The position numbers and the translations under genes were made by a program. Below the pieces are notes generated by a model. That model was given only the letters and a program-made list of their open reading frames with translations. It had not been told where the DNA came from and did no database searches. A stretch of DNA of 64,000 nucleotides from assembly GCA_963575745.1 (NCBI GenBank), contig CAUYUJ010017840.1, positions 96,345 through 160,344 on the forward strand. Reading direction: 5' to 3'. This DNA is from Prorocentrum cordatum (Eukaryota > Sar > Dinophyceae > Prorocentrales > Prorocentraceae). The stretch's first letter is position 1. Each line of letters starts with the position of its first letter. Positions 52,322-62,022 of this stretch are shown here, piece by piece.

Positions 52322-52950
52322 GCAAAGAGGGGGGTGAGGACTAGGGGGGGGTGGATATCATGGCGTGGGCCATGATATTTCCCCTGATTTCATGGCGCCT
52401 CTTCTCATTTCACTATGTCCATGGCCCCCCCGCTGGGCCGCGCACATGCCGCCTGTCATGCTTTACACCCCCCCCTCTTGGACCCCCCCTCTTGGCCGCT
52501 CCCGAATGGGGATCGGTTCAACGATGCTCCGATGTCCCGCTGGCTGCTTCGTAGAAAAGGGCGTCCATTGGGGCGGCGTGCACACGGGGCGGACACGAGA
52601 GGGGCGGCCACCTCTTGGAAGGCGGGGGGCTTCTTGGAAGGCGTGTGCGAGCCATGTCCCTTGGCCTTCAGAGGGTGCTCCTTGGCGGCACGATCCGCGG
52701 GATGGGGCGTGCCGCAAGGGCCAGGTGGTTGCACGAACGACGTGGGCACGGAAAGAATGGGTACAATGCCCAGCAGCGGATCCAGTTCAGTTTGAACAGG
52801 ACCAGCTGTCCGCGCCGCCGCGGCCTGTGTCCATTTGAGAGAAGGCCGCCTGCCCAACAGCGGCCGTTGTTGGCTTGGGACGACATTTGTTGTTGGGCAT
52901 TGTACCCATTCTTTCCGTACCCATTGCGGGCGTCCAAAAGGGGGGGGGGC
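52322..52950. repeat. Foldback repeat family A, copy 2
   Basis: Opens with GGTGAGGACTAGGGGGG, CATGGCG and GCCATGATAT, passes GGGCCGCGCACATGCCGCC, and contains the inverted pair 52748-52776 / 52891-52923, sharing the perfectly complementary core ACGGAAAGAATGGGTACAAT. About 190 bp near 52510-52740 is absent from copy 1. Confidence 0.8.
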
Positions 52951-52964
52951 CGCAATGCGAGCCC

Positions 52965-53150
52965 TCGGGGCTCAAAGGACGGGGGTCGCTGCAAACGGGG
53001 GTCCGCGAGAGCGCCGGATCTTACGGGAACCTGCAGGGACCCGGGCGCATTGACCCGGGCTTGGGTGCAGGATCCCGCAGAATCTTGCAGGATCTTGCAA
53101 CGCCTGACTGACCCGGGTCTGGGTTGACCCGGGTCAGTGGATTCCCAAAG
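52965..53150 (+). repeat. Dispersed repeat family C, copy 1
   Basis: GACGGGGGTCGCTGCAAACG, ATTGACCCGGGCTTGGGTGC, ATCTTGCAGGATCTTGCA and TTGACCCGGGTCAG match 63010-63210 in order. GACCCGGGTC is itself palindromic. Confidence 0.75.
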
Positions 53151-53376
53151 CCCTACCTCTGGGGCCGTAGGTGGAGATCCCTGTGGGCCACGATCCATAT
53201 GGGAGGTGTGCCGAAGTGGCCACGGGGGGCGCGCCACCATGCGAACCTTGTCTCTGGGGCCGCAGGTGGAGCTCCCCGTGGAGCACGGTCCTTGTGAGGT
53301 GTGTGCCGACATCGGCGGGGGGACGCCGAGCCAAGCCTTTCTCCGGCCCCGTCGGTGGAGTTCCTTGAGGGGCACG

Positions 53377-54080
53377 TTAGGAGGGAAAAAAGCACACAGA
53401 CACAATTAATCGTCGATTCCCCAGAAAGTATTGGGAAAATATGGGATGTTAGCGGGAAGACAAGAACCCAGACCATCTAAGAAATTCTAGACGCTTCGCG
53501 TATCCCCACCAGCCCGTCCAGAAACGACGCCCAGGCGAGTAGAGGGTCGTCCTGAGGGGCTTTTCGGCGTCTTGGGTGCCTCGGGGGGGCCTCTGTGGGC
53601 CGTTCGGGATCCTCTTTGGGGCCTCCTGGGGGCCTCTTGGGGCCTCTTGGGGCCATCTGGGGCCTCTTGGGGGTCTCTTGGGGGCCTCCTGGGGGCCTCT
53701 TGGGGGGCCTCTTGGGGCCATCTTGGGGCCATCCTGCGGCCTCTTGGGGCATCCTGGGGGCCTCTTGCGGCCATCGTGGAGGAAATCGATCAAAGAAGAG
53801 GGGAGCCTTAATTAGCGTTGCCCCCTGAGAAGGCCAAAATGGGGCCAAAACCATAGTAAAATCAATGTTTTTGGCTTCCTCGCCGAGGCCGTTTTGGACG
53901 CTCTGACCGCTCCCCGCCCCTCCTGTCCAGGTCAGTGGGGCGGGGGTAGGGGGAGGGGGAAGAAGGAGGGGTGGAAGAGGAAACTCGTTAAACCACCGAC
54001 GCCCAAAGGGCTGGTGGGATTAAATTATCGGGAATTTGGTTATTTGTATCTACTTATTTGTGTGTCCCAGGGCCTCTTCA
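53377..54080 (+). mobile_element. MITE-like family H, split copy
   Basis: 53377-53480 holds the H left half (GTTAGGAGGGAAAAAAGCAC..., CACAATTAATCGTCGATTCC, GAAGACAAGAACCCAGA) and 54028-54080 the right half (ATTTGTATCTACTTATTTGT, GTCCCAGGGCCTCTTCA). About 548 bp of unrelated sequence lies between, including a copy of the 48437-48490 repeat. Confidence 0.65.
53570..53780 (+). repeat. Degenerate CCTCTTGGGG tandem array
   Basis: About 18 imperfect units of 10-13 bp (CCTCTTGGGGCCATC, CCTCCTGGGGG). It is inside the sequence interrupting the split H copy. Confidence 0.85.
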
Positions 54081-54275
54081 GTAGATTCAGGCAATCGCAA
54101 GCATGGATCAAGGGAGCAGCGACCTGCCCCGTTTCCATGGGAATGCGTGGATTTCCGCCGCCGAGCGAGGTGGCACCGGCCGCACATCTTGGGGAGAGCA
54201 CCTCCCCCGATCCATGGATTTGGCGACCGCGCACCAAGTCCATGGATCGCTAGTCCATGATGGTGCGCCCCCAAC
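54080..54275 (+). repeat. Dispersed repeat family E, copy 2
   Basis: GATTCAGGCAATCGCAAGCATGG-like start, GGCACCGGCCGCA, GGAGAGCACCTC and CCATGGATTTGGCGACCGCG as in 5415-5635; the hairpin TCCATGGAT...ATCCATGA is kept in part. Confidence 0.75.
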
Positions 54276-54320
54276 ATGTGCCCTCCGATGCCGAACACCG
54301 TAGACTACAGCTAGGGCCTG

Positions 54321-54359
54321 CTAGAACCACGCGCGCGCGAAGCGCGCGCGTGGTTCTAG
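54321..54359. repeat. Perfect 18-bp stem hairpin
   Basis: CTAGAACCACGCGCGCGC (54321-54338), loop GAA, then the exact complement (54342-54359). Flanked by ACTACAGCTAG and CTAGATGTAGT, which extend the symmetry with an offset. Confidence 0.9.
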
Positions 54360-54740
54360 ATGTAGTGTAACGCGACGCGGTTTCGTGGGATATGTGCTTG
54401 CCCCATACCATCGAATATGGATACAACGCGGGGTCCAGCGATGAGTTTCAGAAGCGGACGACATAATCACGCCAGAACGATTACCTACGTTGGTGCACCA
54501 TGTTGGGAGGGCCTCTCGCCAGTCTCTCTTCCAGAGACAGGCATCTCGTGCAAGATTGGGGGGCATCTCCAGGATGTGCGCTTCTCCTGGGGGCTTTCGG
54601 AGTGCGGTGGTAGCTTCGTGGGTGCCTCCTGAGTCTCGGTCTCTGAGGCCTGCCAGGCCATCGCGGAAGTCGCTTGGGTCCCCTTTCAGGACGTTTCGGG
54701 GGCGTCTCGGTGGATCAGTCGGTATGTCCGTGGATAATGG

Positions 54741-54903
54741 TCAGGAGGAAAAGAAACACACAGACACAATTAATCCTCGATTCCCCAGAAAATATGGGAA
54801 AATATGGGAAGTGGGGGGGAAGACAGAAACCCAGAAAATATGGAAAAATATAGGGGATATTTTTATTTGTGTGGATTTATTTGTGTGTCCTGGAGCCCCT
54901 TCA
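54741..54903 (+). mobile_element. MITE-like family H, copy 3
   Basis: A 163-bp copy, colinear with 6484-6646, from TCAGGAGGAAAAGAAACACA to TGTCCTGGAGCCCCTTCA. No matching flanks, so the TSD has decayed or the ends differ. Confidence 0.75.
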
Positions 54904-55639
54904 ATCTTGAACGCCTCTTGAGTGTCTCGGGTGCTTCTTGGCTGGCCCTCTCGCATCCTATCGGGCCGTCCCCGGGAGCCCTCGGGAGGCCCTTTTCGGG
55001 CCGTCCTGGGGAGCCGCTCGGAGGCCCGCGGAGTCGATTGAGGGGACTCTTGGACCATCGTTGAGGCATCTCGGAGAGATCCTGAGGACCTCTTGAGCCG
55101 TCTGGGCAGCCTCTCAGAAGTGCGTCTGGTGCCCTTGGATTCTCCTGGGGTTCTCTTGAGACCAATGGAGGAGTGGTGCCAGAAGTCGCCCCCCATCTGG
55201 AACCATCATTGGATGCAATGGCCCAGCACATGGTGCTTCCCTGCTGAAGTTGCACAGCGGCGTCGTCGGTCTTCGAGACGACGAAGAGGGCCTTGCCCTC
55301 GAGATGCCAGCCGAAGTTGGGACCATGCGGAGGGGCGGGAGGGGGGTCAAACCGTCAAGCCCTTTCCCATGAGGTTCGAGGATTGCAGAGAAAGGAGCGT
55401 GCCGCTGGCGCGAGGGTTAAGCACAACCCCCGTCTTGGAGGGCGCCCCTCATTTTCTTCGTGTGTGGGCCATCCACCTTGGAATGACTTTTGTTTAGGGC
55501 ATCGCCATGGCAGTTTGGAACCTTCGGCGAAGGGGTTCATGTTTTTGACCCGTGTTCTTGCGGCACATCTTCCACTGCATGGCACGCTTCTGGGCCACTT
55601 GCCACCCAGAGGGCCCGTGACAGCATGCCCACACGACGA
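54904..55639. other. Spacer without a supported gene
   Basis: Degenerate CTCTTGAG/CTCGGGAG words to 55140, then unique sequence. Nothing recognised. Confidence 0.4.
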
Positions 55640-55745
55640 GGAGGAGGAGGAGGAGGAGGAGGAGGAGGAGGAGGAGGGGGAGGAGGAGGAGGAGGAGGGG
55701 GAGGACAAGGAAGAAGAGGAGGAGGAGGAGGAGGAGGAGGAGGAG
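55640..55745 (+). repeat. GAG tract
   Basis: About 105 bp of GAG with GGGGAGG and GACAAGGAAG interruptions. Confidence 0.9.
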
Positions 55746-56170
55746 GACCCAGCCCTTCTGGTCGTCAGCATTCCCTGGGCGTCCTGGCTGGCATCCTGCA
55801 CAGGCCCCCAGGGCCTGCGCCGTCACGGCAGCACGCGGCTCGAAGGACTCGTCGGGGCGAGGCCCCGGGAGGTCCCCCCCCGCCTCGGCCCCCCTCGCCA
55901 AGGGGGGGCGGCGGGGTCGAACTCCGAGTGGGACCCTCTGGGCTGGGAGCGAACCCTGCCAGAGGAGGGGGCAGGGCTCAGTTTAATGCCTCCGATTCGA
56001 TTCGGTTCGATGTCGGTGGCCTGCGATTCCGATGCGATTCGGCTTGGGATTGCGATTTGGATTCCGATCCCTCCATGGAGGCCTACCAGCGTGCCGATTT
56101 CTGCAGATCCGACTTCTCCCGACGTTGCTTCCGAATTCCGCCGATCCGACTCATTGCGATCGCCGATCCC
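55746..56170. other. Spacer with GATTCG-like degenerate words
   Basis: CGATTCGATTCGGTTCGATG and related words at 55990-56060, like 25508-25690. No supported exon. Confidence 0.45.
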
Positions 56171-56175
56171 ACTTA

Positions 56176-56353
56176 TCACCACCCACCAAACCACCCCAAC
56201 CCAACCCGAAGGCTTCAATTTGCCCTCCGTTTCCGGTTGGGGGGGGGTCGGAGAACGCTGAACAAACACATGGAACCCGTACCCCCCCCCAACCCGAAAT
56301 TCGGGTCAAATTCCGGTCTCCGGGTTGGGTTGGGGCGGTCTGGTAGGTACTCA
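56176..56353. mobile_element. MITE family D, copy 2
   Basis: A 178-bp element flanked by ACTTA (56171-56175 and 56354-56358). Ends TCACCACCCACCAAACCACC and, on the minus strand, TGAGTACCTACCAGACCGCC. Confidence 0.9.
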
Positions 56354-56509
56354 ACTTATCGATCCGACTCTGGGCCCGCTTGAGGGGGGCAGGAGCGTCG
56401 AGCATCCGGGCTCCTGCATGCTGGTGGCCCTGGGATGGTGTTGGGCCCTCCAGGCACTGGCCAGCAGGGCGTATACACCGTGCCAGGGCCCATGGCGGCC
56501 CTGGCCGGG

Positions 56510-56550
56510 TGCAGTGTGTGTGTGTGTGTATGTGTGTGTGTGTGTGTGTG
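56510..56550 (+). repeat. (TG)n microsatellite
   Basis: About 20 TG units, ending exactly at the TA that opens a family L fragment. Confidence 0.9.
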
Positions 56551-56552
56551 TA

Positions 56553-56590
56553 CAGTCGGGGCCCCGAAGAAGGAACCCTTTTGGTTGGGG
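56553..56590 (+). mobile_element. MITE family L, 5' fragment
   Basis: TA then CAGTCGGGGCCCCGAAGAAG and GAACCCTTTTGGTTGGGG, the left 38 bp of family L, after which homology stops. Confidence 0.7.
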
Positions 56591-56598
56591 AAGAGGAG

Positions 56599-56724
56599 GA
56601 AGAGGTGCGCTCTCGGCCCGCGGATCGAACAAAAAGTGTGTGGATCTCGTCGCCGCCTCCAGCGGCGCCCCGCGGGCGCTCCCAGAGGCCCAGGGCAGGG
56701 GTGCCCGAGGCCGCCGCCTTGGGC
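56599..56724 (+). repeat. Duplicated segment upstream of L copy 1
   Basis: AGAGGTGCGCTCTCGGCCCG, TGGATCTCGTCGCCGCCTCC and GAGGCCCAGGGCAGGGGTGC match 59241-59388, which precedes L copy 2 in the same way. Segment plus MITE were therefore duplicated together. Confidence 0.8.
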
Positions 56725-56726
56725 TA

Positions 56727-56904
56727 CAGTCGGGGCCCTGAAGAAGGAACCCTTTTGGTTGGGGAGGGGCTCCGCGTTCCTTGAGTGTTTCACGGCTTGC
56801 CTCAGGTTCTCCTCATGTTTTCGATCGGAAATCGAAGTTTAATTCATGGAGAAAAGGGGCCTCGTTCCTTATTCAGGGTTCCTTGGGTCAGGGCCCCGAC
56901 CGTG
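56727..56904. mobile_element. Tc1/mariner-like MITE family L, copy 1
   Basis: A 178-bp element starting CAGTCGGGGCCCTGAAGAAG and ending GTCAGGGCCCCGACCGTG, flanked by TA (56725-56726, 56905-56906). Confidence 0.8.
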
Positions 56905-57382
56905 TAGATGCCCTCTGCGTGAACGTCATCCTCTTCCGTCTCCTACCCGTCGTGGGAGGGTCGCCGAGCCACCGGTGCTGTGCGGTCTATTCCAGGTCGT
57001 CGGCTGCCCCTTGGGGGCCAGTCCCCCCCCTGTTCGGGTCGAGCTCGAGGTGGGGCCTCCAGGCCGAGCGCGGACACTCCTGGAGGAGGGAAGGCGAGGG
57101 GCGTCGAGTGCCCTCCCCGTGCCCCCGTCGGCGGCGCGCGCAAGGGGGGGGGGGGGGCGCGAGGGCGGCTGCCTTCCACAGAAGGCGGGGGGGGGCTCCT
57201 GTGCGAAGGCAGCGGCCTCCTTGGAATGGCCCAGAAGCTCGGGGGTCCCCAAACGGGGTGGTGACCACACCGTGGGGTGAGTCGGTGGGGATTCGGGGTC
57301 ACCGCACGGTTTCGGGACTCGGGTCGCTAACCGAGGACGTTTGGGGCGACAGGGGGCCTCCGAGGTCCCAAAACTGTGCGGT

Positions 57383-57442
57383 GGTGACGGACCGTGCGGT
57401 GAGGTCTTGGGGGATTTTGAGGTCACCGCACGGTCCGTCACC
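57383..57442. repeat. Perfect 20-bp inverted repeat
   Basis: GGTGACGGACCGTGCGGTGA (57383-57402) and its exact complement (57423-57442) with a 20-nt spacer. Weaker pairing extends outward (CCCAAAACTGTGCGG with CCGCACCGTTTCGGG). A related CACCGCACGGTTTCGGGACT lies at 57299. Confidence 0.9.
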
Positions 57443-57466
57443 GCACCGTTTCGGGACTCCACATTG

Positions 57467-58690
57467 TTTTTGCTACAGTCAGCGCGCTCAGGAAGGACGC
57501 GCCCCTTCATCTTGGGTGCCCCTGCGTCCTTGCCCCTGCGGCCCGTCCTTTGCCGTTTTCATTGGTCGCCCGCCGCCCGAAACAATCCCAACTGCGGCCT
57601 CCAAGGGCCATGGCGTCCTTACCACCCGTCCTCGCTGCACGCTTGGAGTGTGGGGCTTCTCAGAGGTTGGTGCGGGCTTCGGGAAGCCCCCCCGCCCAGG
57701 TTTCTTAGAAGGCCGCCCCCCCCCTCGCGCCTACCCCCTTGGTGCGCAGCGCCAGTCCTCCTCCATTTCGGGGCCCAGTCCTGCTCCCTGGGAGCAACTC
57801 CTGCCAGTCCCCCCCCCCCCGGATGCAGTGGAACGGGCGGGCTGGGCGTGTCGCCTGGGCCTTCCTTACAGCTTGTGATCTTGGAGCTTGACAGTTGCAA
57901 TCGTTGCGCCGGTTGACGGCGGGTGGTGTTCAACATGTGATTCTCGCCTTAGCTCCGCGCGCATGAGTTCTGAACGTTTGCAGCCGTTTCACGGATGGAG
58001 GGCGGCTCGTTTTCAAATTGTGATTATCGTTTGTGTGCCGCGTTCATTCGTTCTAAATCTTTGCATCCGCTTCATGGATGGAGGGTGAGTCTTTTTTTCA
58101 GCATGCGGGTCTCATTTTACCGCCGCGCACGTCCGTCTCATCAGCTTACAACAATTCCAATGGCTCCTTTTTCAGCATGTGGTTTCCGCTTAGCGCGACT
58201 TCGGATCTGTCAGGACGTTTACGTTCTATCACGGTTCAGGGTCGCCAAGTCGTAACAGTCAGGGTGCGGGGTTGAAGTCCCAGGAGCGATGTTCTGGCAC
58301 AGCTCAAGATTTTCAAACCATTGTCATCCAACGGCGCATTTCTGATGATAATGAATTAACAGGGAACTCGGAGGTAGGGTGTATTGCAAGATCGTTGATG
58401 AGTCTTAGGCTTACTCTGGTCCTCCTCCTCCTCCTCCTCTTCCTCCTCCTCCTCCTCCTCCTCCCCTCCCCCCCGACCACTCCTGAGCCCAACTCAGGAC
58501 CTGACGATCATCAACGCGATCCGCCCCCAGCTCGAGGACTCTGCCTCCCCTTCTCGTCCAGGCAGGCTTTGCGGGCGCGTGCCGAGGCGGGCAGGCGCAG
58601 GCTGAGACCAGCGTAAGGCCCGGGAGGAGGAAGCGGTGGAAGCAAGCAATCGGCAAGGCTCCGGGTTGCGCACAGGCAGCCCCCCATAGG
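57467..58690. other. Spacer with CTC tract at 58421-58466
   Basis: TTTCACGGATGGAGGGCGGCTCG and TTCATGGATGGAGGG-type words repeat at 57990 and 58075 with a period near 85 bp (GCGTTCATTCG, TCTTTGCATCCG). No supported gene. Confidence 0.45.
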
Positions 58691-58874
58691 ATTCAGTCGG
58701 GCCTGTCCCCCGACAGGGGGATCTTCGACGGAAAAGAAAACATACCCCAAACATAGTCCAACAATAGTTTGGGGATTAGTTTTTTAGTATTCTTTGACCT
58801 TTCTGGGGTATTCAGGGGGGTATTTCTTTATTTTTCGTCGACACTCCCCCTGTAGGGGGGCAGGCCCGACTTAG
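58691..58874. mobile_element. MITE family K, copy 2
   Basis: A 184-bp element flanked by CCATAGG on both sides (58684-58690, 58875-58881), a perfect 7-bp TSD. Ends carry AGTCGGGCCTGTCCCC and GGGGGGCAGGCCCGACT; each arm has an internal small palindrome (CCCCCGACAGGGGG). Interior A/T-rich. Confidence 0.85.
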
Positions 58875-58881
58875 CCATAGG

Positions 58882-59240
58882 CGGACGAGGCCCAGGACGT
58901 GCCCCCCGCCGCGGGCCGGGCCCATCCTGGGCCCCCGGGAGCGGCGTACATGCCTCGGCCTGGCCAGCGGCGGTGGATGTGTATGGATCTCGTCCTCTCC
59001 CGCGGCCACTTGAGGCTGGTGTACATGACGCGCCGCTGACGGCACCACCACCACAGCATTTTGCTTCTACCGGTTTATCGCCACCGGGTTCCTGTACAAG
59101 GCGTTCCTTTGCAAGCACATCGTCTTCGGCACCGCCCGATTCCGGGGCTCTGCCCTCTCTTGGCCTTGGCGTGAGGCCCCTCCTTCTTTCCCCCCCTCTT
59201 GGTTAATTCAAGCTTCGCGCGGCCGCCCTTAGATTCGACC
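58882..59240. other. GC-rich spacer
   Basis: Unique sequence; no exon supported. Confidence 0.4.
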
Positions 59241-59388
59241 GGAAGAGGTGCGCTCTCGACCCGCGAATCGAAAAATGAGGAGGAGGAGGAGGTCGAAAAA
59301 AAGTGTATGGATCTCGTCGCCGCCTCCAGCGGCGCCCCGCGGGCGCTCCAAGAGGCCCAGGGCAGGGGTGCCCGAGGCCGCCCTGGGC
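59241..59388 (+). repeat. Duplicated segment upstream of L copy 2
   Basis: Partner of 56599-56724, with an extra GAGGAGGAGGAGG insertion at 59277-59292. Confidence 0.8.
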
Positions 59389-59390
59389 TA

Positions 59391-59556
59391 CAGTCGGGGC
59401 GCTGAGGAAGGAACCCTTTTCGTTGGGGAGGGGCTCCGTGTTCCTTGATAGTTTCGCAGCTTGCTTCAGGTTTTCGATGGGCAATCGAAGCTTAACTTAT
59501 GGAAAATAAGGGGCCTCGTTCCTTATTTAGGGTTCCTTAGGTCAACGCCCCGACTG
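59391..59556. mobile_element. Tc1/mariner-like MITE family L, copy 2
   Basis: A 166-bp element starting CAGTCGGGGCGCTGAGGAAG and ending GTCAACGCCCCGACTG, flanked by TA (59389-59390, 59557-59558). TIRs can be extended over AAGGAACCC. Confidence 0.85.
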
Positions 59557-59764
59557 TACTCGGGGGTCTGCTGAGGCGAGCCCGGAAAGCTTGGGGGGGG
59601 CACTTGTGGGCAGCCCGATGCTCTGCCAAGGAAGATGACGACGACAATGATGTTGCTGAGGATTGGGGCGCTGCTGATCGAGGGGAGGATCTACGGGAGA
59701 AGTGGCCCACGTGAGGATTATCATGACGCTTCTGACAGCGATGGTGAGGACAAATAAGGACGGC

Positions 59765-60315
59765 AACGACGACGACGACATTCATGATAACGATAATGAT
59801 GATGTTGATGCTGATGATGATGAGGATGACGAGGATGCCGACATTGACGATGCTGATGATGATGATGATGATGATGATGGTGATTATGATGCTGGTGTTG
59901 ATGATGATGTTGATGCTGATTATGATGGGGATGGTGAGGATGATGCTGACGATGTTGATGATGATGACGATGACGATGATGGTGCTGGTGGTGATGGTCC
60001 TGATGATGGTATTGATGATGATGTTGACCGTGATCGCGATCATGATCCTGATGGTGATGATTATGCTGGTACTGATGATGATGTTGCTGCTGATGCTGTT
60101 GCGGATGATGATCTTCATTATGATCGTGATGATGATGAGGAGGAGGATAATACGGTTACGAGGATGATAGCGATGTTGAAGATGGTCATGTTGATGATGA
60201 TGATGATGATGATGGTCATGATGATGATGTTGATTATGATAATGGCCATGATAATAATGATGGTGATGGTGTTGATGATGATCATGATGGTTATAGGTTT
60301 GATGATGATGGTGGC

Positions 60316-60346
<31 letters not shown>

Positions 60347-60383
60347 CTGATGATGATGATGATGATGATGATGATGGTGGTGG

Positions 60384-60439
<56 letters not shown>

Positions 60440-60545
60440 GTGATGGTGGTGGTGGTGGTGGTGGTGGTGGTGGTGGTGGTGGTGATGACGATGATGAAGG
60501 TGATGGTGGTGATGATGCTGAGGATGATGATGGGGATGACGAGGA
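59765..60545 (+). repeat. 780-bp GAT tract with a (GGT)n block
   Basis: GAT units with GTT, GCT, GGT and GAC variants; about 14 consecutive GGT units at 60441-60484. One frame gives long Asp runs, another Met runs. I regard coding as unlikely. Confidence 0.95.
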
Positions 60546-60965
60546 GGACTACGATCGTGATGACAATGATGATTGTGATGAATCCCTGGTCGAAAACGGG
60601 CCTGATCAGGTTGAGCTCAGTTTAATATGGTTGAGTCCCGTTTCGCCCGGCGGCTGAATCCCATGCGTAAATCCGGTTTTTCTGGCCCAATCGCCCGCCT
60701 TCTTCTCGGACCTCCTAGTCAGGAGCTGCTTCCCGATTTGGTGTGCGCGCCGCCAGTCTGCACCTGCGAGTTCTGCGGTCTACGGAGTGCTCCGCCGCCG
60801 CGGGGCCCTGCACCGGTGCCGCTGGCGGGCGTCGCTCGCGGAGGGGGGGGGGAGCGCCGCGCGGGGTGCTGCTCAGGGTCGTTGTGAGGCAAACGGGTCC
60901 TGAGGCATGCCACTGCTTCCAGTCAAGGGAGAAAAACCGCCCCGACCCCGACGTCTGGCGTTTGC
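60546..60965. other. Spacer without a supported gene
   Basis: GC-rich unique sequence with a GAGGGGGGGGGGAG run near 60840. Confidence 0.4.
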
Positions 60966-60970
60966 CAAAC

Positions 60971-61146
60971 TCACCACCTACCAAACCACCCCAACCCAAC
61001 CCGAAGGCCTCAGGTTGCCCTCCATTTCCAGTGGGGAGGGGTCGGGGAACGTTGAAAAAACACATGGAACCCGTACCCCCCCAAACCAGAATTTCGGGTC
61101 AAATTCGCGTCTTCGGGTTGGGTTGGGGTGGTCTGGTAGGTAGTCA
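60971..61146. mobile_element. MITE family D, copy 3
   Basis: A 176-bp element flanked by CAAAC (60966-60970 and 61147-61151). Ends TCACCACCTACCAAACCACC and, on the minus strand, TGACTACCTACCAGACCACC. Confidence 0.9.
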
Positions 61147-61151
61147 CAAAC

Positions 61152-61524
61152 AGCCCTGGGCGCTTACTAAGAAGCTCTGGCCTGTTCGATTTCTTCCCTG
61201 GGTGCGTTTCCTCAACGGCTTCGCGTGTCGGAGTGCTTCTTCTTGGGATGGAGTTTCTGCCCTCTGTTCGGCCGCCCTCGTGAGCGGCGAGCCGATCCGT
61301 GTCCGCGCCCTCGTCGTCGGGATTCTGGGGCGCAGCCCCGCGGACACGCGGTCGGAAGAGTGCGGCCCGCGCGGGGCATCCGCGAGCGAGCGCCCCGCAT
61401 CCGCGGGAGTGGGGCCCGGGGGGGCCCAGCCCGCGAGGCAGCGGACATTTTTTTAATCAGCGATGACGGAACCCAGTGGCACGACACGGCAGACGAACGA
61501 CAGACGACAGACGAAGACGACGGA
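61152..61524. other. GC-rich spacer
   Basis: GGGGCCCGGGGGGGCCCAG near 61403; GCGAGGCAGCGGACA occurs at 61431 and again at 61897, flanking the GAG tract. Confidence 0.45.
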
Positions 61525-61845
61525 GGAGGCGCGAGAGGAGGAGGAGGAGGAGGAGGAGGAGGAGGAGGAGGAGGAGGAGGAGGAGGAGGAGCAGGAGGAG
61601 GAGGAGGAGGAGGAGGGGAGGAGGAGGAGGAGATGAGGAGGAGGGAGGAGGAGGAGAGGAGGAGGAAGGAGAGGAGGAGGAGGGGAGGGGAGGAGACAGG
61701 AGGAGGAGGAGGAGGAGGAGGAGAGGAGGAGGAGGAGAGGAGGGGAGGAGGGGAGGAGGAGGGAGGGGGAGGAAGGAGAGAGGAGGAAGGGAGGAGAGGA
61801 AGGAGGAGGAGGGGGGAGGAGGATGAGGAGGAGGAGGAGGAGGAG
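61525..61845 (+). repeat. GAG tract
   Basis: About 320 bp of GAG with GGGGAGG variants, bracketed by the GCGAGGCAGCGGACA direct repeat. Confidence 0.95.
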
Positions 61846-62022
61846 GGTTGAGGGCGGTAGAAGGGAAGGGGGGGGAAGGGGCGGCGCGCCGGCCCGCGAG
61901 GCAGCGGACACGGAGATGTCTTCTGCTCCACGTCTCCCGGGGCCCTCCACGGGCCCCAGGAAGGTGTGAGACTTGCCCAGGGCGACGAGATGGCCCTGGG
62001 GGAGGGCCCCTGGGGTCTAGGG

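Noticed and set aside
59702-60625. 307-codon Asp-rich frame
   Set aside because: It is the GAT tract in one frame; the other frames are poly-Met and mixed. No start, splice or domain support.
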